A stretch of 64,000 bases of DNA from Afipia sp. P52-10 (GTDB taxonomy: Bacteria > Pseudomonadota > Alphaproteobacteria > Rhizobiales > Xanthobacteraceae). The notes below the pieces were generated by a model. That model had not been told where the DNA came from. It was given only the letters and a program-made list of their open reading frames with translations, and made no database searches. Both the position numbers and the translations under genes were made by a program. Positions 58,224-64,000 of this stretch are shown piece after piece (within the stretch, counting starts at the first letter, position 1; each line of letters opens with the position of its first letter). The DNA is taken from positions 1,497,301 to 1,561,300 of the forward strand of contig NZ_AZSJ01000003.1 in the NCBI RefSeq assembly GCF_000516555.1. The letters are read 5' to 3'.

Positions 58224-58651
58224 GCGCGCAAGCGATCCTGGCGATCCAACCTGTCCAGCCCCTCATGACTGTCATGCGAGCCTGGGGGAATCTGTGAATT
58301 GCTGTTGAGCACAGCACGCCCTTCCACCTGCATAAGACGTCGGCCGGGATAAGCGACGGATTCGTTCACAGACTGCCTTTCGGGACAAACTTCCACCGGT
58401 TCAGGCATGATAGTGAGGTTATGTGGACTTGTCTCTTGATATTCGAAGTGCCAATGCGAGTTGTATCGGCAGGACAGGCCTTATTTGCCGTCGAACCAGC
58501 CGTGTTGACTATGGGCACAAGGCACTGGGGATGTGGACAGCGGCGGGATAACGGTTGAGCTTCGATTCATGAGTCAAACCCACGCTCAAACAGCTACCAA
58601 CTAGAATCTAGACATAGATAGATTTAAGAGAAGGTTGATCGAGGAGAGACC
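58224..58651. other. oriC: Putative chromosomal replication origin (oriC)
   Basis: 428 bp between ppsR and hemE, the same position as the Caulobacter chromosomal origin. No gene. Seen: TGTGGA motifs at 58422-58430 (TGTGGACTT) and 58532-58540 (TGTGGACAG, 7 of 9 with the DnaA box TGTGGATAA), two GGGATAA segments (58347-58353 and 58544-58550), and an AT-rich stretch at about 58599-58630. A CtrA-like site TTAA-N7-TTGA is at 58624-58638. DnaA boxes are only partial, so position is the main argument. Flanking genes are transcribed outward. Confidence 0.65.
58624..58638 (+). promoter_or_regulatory. CtrA-like binding site next to hemE
   Basis: TTAA (58624-58627), 7 nt, TTGA (58635-58638): one mismatch to the CtrA consensus TTAA-N7-TTAA. 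In Caulobacter, CtrA sites in oriC repress initiation and the hemE promoter. It lies 14 bp before the hemE start. Confidence 0.4.
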
Positions 58652-59677
58652 GTGACCAACCCCCTTCTTCAAGTTCTTGACGGACAGCGGATCGAGCCAC
58701 CGCCTGTTTGGATGATGCGCCAGGCCGGACGCTATCTGCCGGAGTATCGTCAGCTTCGCGAACAAGCTGGCTCCTTCCTGAAGCTGTGCTTTACGCCGGA
58801 GTTTGCCGCCGAGGTAACCCTGCAACCGATCCGCAGGTTCCATTTCGACGGTGCGATTTTGTTTTCCGATATTCTGGTCATCCCGCATGCGCTCGGACAA
58901 ACCGTTCGGTTCGAGGCTGGAGAAGGCCCGCGACTCGATCCACTGACCAGCGAACAGGCGATCGACCGATTGCCGCTCGCGGTGGATCAGGCCATCCTGG
59001 CGCCGATCTATCAGACGATCAAAACCGTCAAGCCGCAACTGGACGCGAAAACGGCGCTGCTCGGATTTTGTGGCGCGCCGTGGACGGTTGCGACCTACAT
59101 GATCGCGGGTCAGGGGACCAGCGATCAGGCGCCAGCGCGGCTTTTCGCCTATGAGAAACCGAAGGCTTTCGCGAGGCTGATCGATCGGCTGGTCGAAAAC
59201 TCGATCGTCTATCTGACGAAGCAGTTCGAGGCCGGCGTCGATGCGGTTCAGCTGTTCGACACATGGGCTGGCGTGTTGCCGCCTGAGGAATTCACGCGCT
59301 GGTGCATCGAGCCGGCCGCGCGCATCGTTGATGGGCTGCGGCGTCATCGTCCCGGTGCGCGGGTGATCGGTTTTCCGCGAGGCGCCGGCGCCATGCTGGC
59401 CGACTACGTGAAGACCGTGCCAGTGAATGCGGTGAGCGTCGACTGGATGGCCGATCGCGCGTTCGTTCGGGAAAGGATCCAGAGCCGCGTCGCCGTCCAA
59501 GGAAACCTTGATCCGCTGGCGCTGCTGGCCGGAGGTGATGCGCTCGACCGGGCGGTCGATTCGATTCTGCAGGACTTCCGCGACGGACCGTTCATCTTCA
59601 ATCTTGGACACGGGATTTTGCCGTCGACGCCGATCGCTCACGTCGAACGAATGCTGGCGCGGGTGCGGGGCGGCTGA
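58652..59677 (+). CDS. hemE: Uroporphyrinogen decarboxylase
   Basis: Converts uroporphyrinogen III to coproporphyrinogen III in heme synthesis. 341 residues, start GTG 58652 with GAGGAGA upstream. Conserved [17 protein letters not shown] near residue 15, [14 protein letters not shown] in the middle and [12 protein letters not shown] near the C-terminus. First gene to the right of the presumed origin, followed by hemJ. Confidence 0.97.
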   Translation: MTNPLLQVLDGQRIEPPPVWMMRQAGRYLPEYRQLREQAGSFLKLCFTPEFAAEVTLQPIRRFHFDGAILFSDILVIPHALGQTVRFEAGEGPRLDPLTSEQAIDRLPLAVDQAILAPIYQTIKTVKPQLDAKTALLGFCGAPWTVATYMIAGQGTSDQAPARLFAYEKPKAFARLIDRLVENSIVYLTKQFEAGVDAVQLFDTWAGVLPPEEFTRWCIEPAARIVDGLRRHRPGARVIGFPRGAGAMLADYVKTVPVNAVSVDWMADRAFVRERIQSRVAVQGNLDPLALLAGGDALDRAVDSILQDFRDGPFIFNLGHGILPSTPIAHVERMLARVRGG

Positions 59678-59775
59678 CGCGCCAACGTGGCGCGGCGTCC
59701 GATTCGGGTTTTTCAATCGGCCATAAGCTGATACGTCAACTCATGCGTCCTGGCGGACGTATCTGGGAGACCGTC

Positions 59776-60201
59776 ATGCTCTACGAGTGGGTGAAAGCAT
59801 TCCACGTCATTGCCGTCATCTCCTGGATGGCAGGGATGCTCTATCTGCCGCGCCTGTTCGTCTATCATTGCGAGGCGGAAGTCGGCTCGAAGCAGTCGGA
59901 AACCTTCAAGCTGATGGAGCGGAAGCTCCTCAAGGTGATCATCAACCCGGCGATGATCCTGACCTGGGTGCTGGGGCTTTGGCTGGTCTATGAGGGCGGA
60001 TGGCACAAGGCGGGCTGGTTTCAGACCAAGTTCGTGTTGGTGCTGATTCTCTCCGCCCTGCATGGCATGTTGACGCGCTACTGGCGGGATTTCGCCAACG
60101 ACCGGAATACCAAGAGCCAACGATTCTTTCGTATTATCAATGAAGTACCGGCCATTTTGATGGTCGGCATCGTCATTCTGGTGATCGTCAAGCCGTTTTA
60201 G
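59776..60201 (+). CDS. hemJ: Protoporphyrinogen IX oxidase HemJ
   Basis: Membrane-bound oxidase, penultimate step of heme synthesis in many alphaproteobacteria. 141 residues from ATG 59776 (MLYEWVKAFHVIAVISWMAGMLYLPRLFVYH); an ATG at 59743 would add 11 residues. Four membrane helices; conserved His (KAFHVIAV) and the helix-2 to helix-3 Lys/Arg region. Adjacent to hemE, so the two probably share a transcript. Confidence 0.94.
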   Translation: MLYEWVKAFHVIAVISWMAGMLYLPRLFVYHCEAEVGSKQSETFKLMERKLLKVIINPAMILTWVLGLWLVYEGGWHKAGWFQTKFVLVLILSALHGMLTRYWRDFANDRNTKSQRFFRIINEVPAILMVGIVILVIVKPF

Positions 60202-60493
60202 GCCGCGCCGCAAACGGGTTCGTGGCATCTTGCGGAAGGGCCGGCGGTTTAATATATTTTCGACGTATCCCACCGAACGCAGGCGGATGTGGCGTGGTCC
60301 TTCTCTCATGAGGACTGGCAGCCGCATCAGGTTTTAGGCCCTTTCGGCGCTGATCACCTCATAAGACCTGATCTGAAAAGTCTGAACACTAGACGACCCG
60401 CATCCCCAAACTGCGACCCTCCCTCCTCTCTCCGCGCGCTGAATCGATGGTTCGACACAACCGGGCGCTCAAAAATCTCCACAGGACTACCCA
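60202..60493. promoter_or_regulatory. rho leader region with C-rich, G-poor stretch (candidate rut site)
   Basis: 292 bp upstream of rho. TTTAATATATTTT at 60249-60261 is a probable promoter core. A pyrimidine-rich segment at about 60395-60434 (ACCCGCATCCCCAAAC, CCTCCCTCCTCTCTCCGCG) is rich in C and poor in G, the composition favoured by Rho loading, suggesting autoregulation of rho by termination in its own leader as in E. coli. Confidence 0.45.
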
Positions 60494-61759
<1,266 letters not shown>

Positions 61760-61814
61760 TGCGATGTCGAGCCAACGGATGCCCGGGGCTCGATTGCAGA
61801 TCGTGGTTTGAAAG

Positions 61815-61850
61815 ATGGTGTCATGCGGGTGTGCCTGACACCATTTTTTT
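61815..61850 (+). terminator. Intrinsic terminator of rho, inside the 3' end of the facing gene
   Basis: ATGGTGTCA (61815-61823), 12-nt loop, TGACACCAT (61836-61844), T-run to 61850. The left arm contains the stop codon of the convergent thioredoxin-domain gene and the T-run encodes its two Lys residues near the C-terminus. Confidence 0.85.
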
Positions 61851-63851
61851 GAGCGCGTCCGCCTCAGTCACGGGAAGCGAACAGGTCTGACCGCGACAGA
61901 CGAAGGCTGCGGCATCGGGCGTCGTCTCGAGCTTCGCGCGCGCCGGATGGTCGGTTGCAAGCGCGTCGGCATTGGCCGCGTGCAGCACGATGCGGTTGGC
62001 ATGCGGCAGCTTTCGCGCGGCCTGCAGCAGTGCGTCAGCGTGTGGACCTTCGCCGGTGATGACGATCTCGGCTGCGGTGAGACGCATATCGAGCGCGTTG
62101 AGCAACGAAAGGTGTCCGAACAGATTGTCGCTCGCACGCGGCAGGATCGCGTCGAACATGGCATCGGCCTTTGCCAGCCATTGCCGGTCGCCGGATAGTG
62201 CGCTCAGCCGGATCAGGTTTTGTGCGATCAGGCCATTGTGGTTGGGGATCGCATCATCGACAGTGGAATGCGGACGGATGATCAGCCCTTCCGCATCGTC
62301 CGCGGTGAGATAATAGCCGCCGTGCTCGGGATCGGCATGATGTGCATCGAGCGCGGTCTGCCAGGCGAGGGCCTGCTCCAGATAGACGCTTTCGCCGGTC
62401 GTTTCGTGCAGGGCGAGTGCGGCGCGACCCATGGCCGCATAGTCGGAAGCGAGCCCCGGAAACAGCAGCCCCCCTGCTCGCCAGGAATGGCCCAGCCGGC
62501 GGCCGCGCGCCATATTGTTTCGGATGAAGGCGAAGGCAGCCTTGGCATCGTCCAGCCAGTCGGCCTGATCGAAAGCTGCGGCGCCATTGGCGAGGGCTGC
62601 GATCGTCAGGCCGTTCCAGTCCGCCAGGATTTTGTCGTCCAGGCCGGGACGTACCCGCATGCTGCGCCTTTGCTGCAGCACAGACCGCAGCATGGCCAAC
62701 CGGCCCGCCTCCTCCTCGGTGTCGCTCAAACCGTTGAGGCGATTGAGAATGTTGTGCCCTTCGAAGTTTCCGCCAGCCGTGACATCGTATTTTGCAGCAA
62801 AAAGCGCAGCATCAGCCGCGAGCGCATCTTCGATCTCGGCCAGCGACCAGACGTAGAACTTCCCCTCCTCGCCTTCGGAATCGGCATCCAGCGATGAGGA
62901 GAAGCCGCCGTCCGGGGTGGTCATCTCCCGGCGCAGCCAGCCGACCGTTTCGGCCGCCCGCTCGCGGTAGAGCGGATTTTGCGTCTGCGCATAGTCCAGC
63001 GCCAGCAGATCGAGGATCTGGGCATTGTCATAGAGCATTTTCTCGAAATGCGGGACGAGCCATTGCTCATCGACCGAATAACGGGCGTAGCCGCCGCCAA
63101 GGTGATCGTAGATGCCGCCCTGGCTCATCTGGGTCAGCGCCAACTCGGCCGTCTGGAAGAAGCGCGCATCGCCCGAGCGTACCCCAGCCCGCCAGAGGAA
63201 CTCGAGCATCGTGCATTGTGGAAATTTGGGCGCACCACGCAAGCCGCCGTGGGTCGGATCGGTTGCCCGCGCAATCGATGTCGCGATGTTGGTGAGCTCG
63301 TTCGGGCCGAGGCCGACGGCGCTGGTCGCCTCGCCGCGATGCTTCAGCCGCGCCACCAGCGCGCGCCGGTTCTGGTCGATCTTCGCCGGCTGGGTGCGGA
63401 AGACAGCCTCGACCTCCCGCAGCACATCGACGAAAGCGGCTCGGCCATATTGGGCTTGCTTTGGAAAATAGGTCCCGCCCCAGAACGGCTCACCCTCTGG
63501 GGTCAGGAACATGGTGAGCGGCCAGCCGCCCTGCTCGCCAAGATGATGCAGCGCACTCATGTAGATCTGGTCGATATCGGGCCGCTCTTCTCGATCGACC
63601 TTGATGTTCACGAACAGCGTGTTCATCACCGCGGCGGTAGCTTCGTCTTCGAAGCTCTCATGCGCCATCACATGGCACCAATGGCAGGCCGCGTAGCCGA
63701 CCGACAGCAGGATCGGCTTGTTCAGCCGTTTTGCCTCCGCCAGCGCCGCCGGCCCCCAGGGCCACCAGTCCACCGGATTGCCCTTATGCTGCAGCAGGTA
63801 GGGGCTGGTTTCTGCAGCAAGCCGGTTATTGTGCGTCGCAATATGACTCAT
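61821..63851 (-). CDS. Thioredoxin-domain protein of the DUF255 / YyaL family
   Basis: 676 residues. N-terminal thioredoxin-like domain (about 1-165) with a CHWC redox motif at 56-59 ([17 protein letters not shown]), then a long alpha/alpha-toroid domain resembling six-hairpin glycosidases or N-acylglucosamine epimerases (about 200-560). Bacterial YyaL and human SPATA20 share this layout; function is unknown. No signal peptide. It converges with rho, with the rho terminator overlapping its stop. Confidence 0.93.
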   Translation of the reverse strand: MSHIATHNNRLAAETSPYLLQHKGNPVDWWPWGPAALAEAKRLNKPILLSVGYAACHWCHVMAHESFEDEATAAVMNTLFVNIKVDREERPDIDQIYMSALHHLGEQGGWPLTMFLTPEGEPFWGGTYFPKQAQYGRAAFVDVLREVEAVFRTQPAKIDQNRRALVARLKHRGEATSAVGLGPNELTNIATSIARATDPTHGGLRGAPKFPQCTMLEFLWRAGVRSGDARFFQTAELALTQMSQGGIYDHLGGGYARYSVDEQWLVPHFEKMLYDNAQILDLLALDYAQTQNPLYRERAAETVGWLRREMTTPDGGFSSSLDADSEGEEGKFYVWSLAEIEDALAADAALFAAKYDVTAGGNFEGHNILNRLNGLSDTEEEAGRLAMLRSVLQQRRSMRVRPGLDDKILADWNGLTIAALANGAAAFDQADWLDDAKAAFAFIRNNMARGRRLGHSWRAGGLLFPGLASDYAAMGRAALALHETTGESVYLEQALAWQTALDAHHADPEHGGYYLTADDAEGLIIRPHSTVDDAIPNHNGLIAQNLIRLSALSGDRQWLAKADAMFDAILPRASDNLFGHLSLLNALDMRLTAAEIVITGEGPHADALLQAARKLPHANRIVLHAANADALATDHPARAKLETTPDAAAFVCRGQTCSLPVTEADALKKMVSGTPA

Positions 63852-63995
63852 GGCGGAACTTTCTGGTGTTTCGACGGTCTATCCGGGCCGGTTCCCCGCC
63901 CCGGTGCCTGCTCCGCCACGGCGGATTAGGCCACGGACCAAGCTGCTCCGGCAATCGCTGAGGTAACTCTTAGCAGGCTCGGGAGGGTCCTGATC

Positions 63996-64000
63996 ATGGA
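63996..64000 (+). CDS. Possible start of the next gene (cut by window edge)
   Basis: ATG at 63996-63998 with GGAGGG 8 nt upstream at 63982-63987. Only five bases are inside the window. In relatives, mnmE/gidA/parAB often follow rho, but nothing here identifies this gene. Confidence 0.3.

Overview
The window is chromosomal DNA of an alphaproteobacterium, most likely of the Bradyrhizobium / Rhodopseudomonas family (Nitrobacteraceae, formerly Bradyrhizobiaceae). Three things point there. Gene orders are alphaproteobacterial (dnaK-dnaJ-pmtA, hrcA/grpE with rph-rdgB-hemW, hisB-H-A-F-E-coaA, hslV/hslU, and ppsR-maf-coaE-dnaQ-secB facing hemE-hemJ-rho). GC content is high throughout. Palindromic GATCATGCTCTAG-type repeats typical of this family are present. 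Most of the window is ordinary core genome. I see no tRNA, rRNA, insertion sequence, prophage or CRISPR array. The family assignment is inference from memory of gene order, not a database match.

Layout. 0-9.8 kb: chaperone and proteostasis block (pmtA partial, dnaJ, dnaK, grpE, hrcA), then rph-rdgB-hemW. 9.9-13.8 kb: LpoA-like lipoprotein facing rsmI-yraN-gshB. 13.9-37.1 kb: accessory block containing a PAS-like protein; a LysR-controlled quinone-detoxification-type operon; a PmtA paralog plus DedA beside a two-component system; a thiolase-fold/DUF35 pair with a LuxR solo; the full kdpFABCDE potassium operon with an EIIA-Ntr-like tail gene and a 27-residue membrane microprotein at its head; three unknown small genes; and an ECF sigma/anti-sigma (DUF1109) module with a likely secreted target. 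37.4-42.9 kb: comM, a secreted protein, a hybrid histidine kinase and olsB. 42.9-48 kb: coaA and the his cluster. 48.2-51.3 kb: hslV...hslU. 51.4-58.2 kb: smr, mltA, tim44-like, secB, dnaQ, coaE, maf, ppsR. 58.22-58.65 kb: the intergenic region that in Caulobacter is the chromosomal replication origin. 58.65-63.9 kb: hemE, hemJ, rho and a thioredoxin-domain protein.

How it works together. The heat-shock genes dnaK and hslV are both preceded by the same RpoH-type arrangement (CTTG-like, 17 bp, CYTATNT-like). The ECF sigma gene and the small secreted-protein gene downstream share a promoter-like motif, TGMAACG-N16-CGAAYTAT, suggesting an autoregulated envelope or oxidative-stress regulon sensed by the Cys-containing DUF1109 protein. 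Several envelope-lipid genes occur together (pmtA, its paralog, dedA, olsB). Genes flanking the presumed origin are transcribed away from it. The observations most worth following are the oriC region, the ECF promoter pair, the catalytically altered thiolase/DUF35 pair, the kdp microprotein, the orphan terminator at 19.67 kb and the structurally matched hairpins at 36.5 kb.
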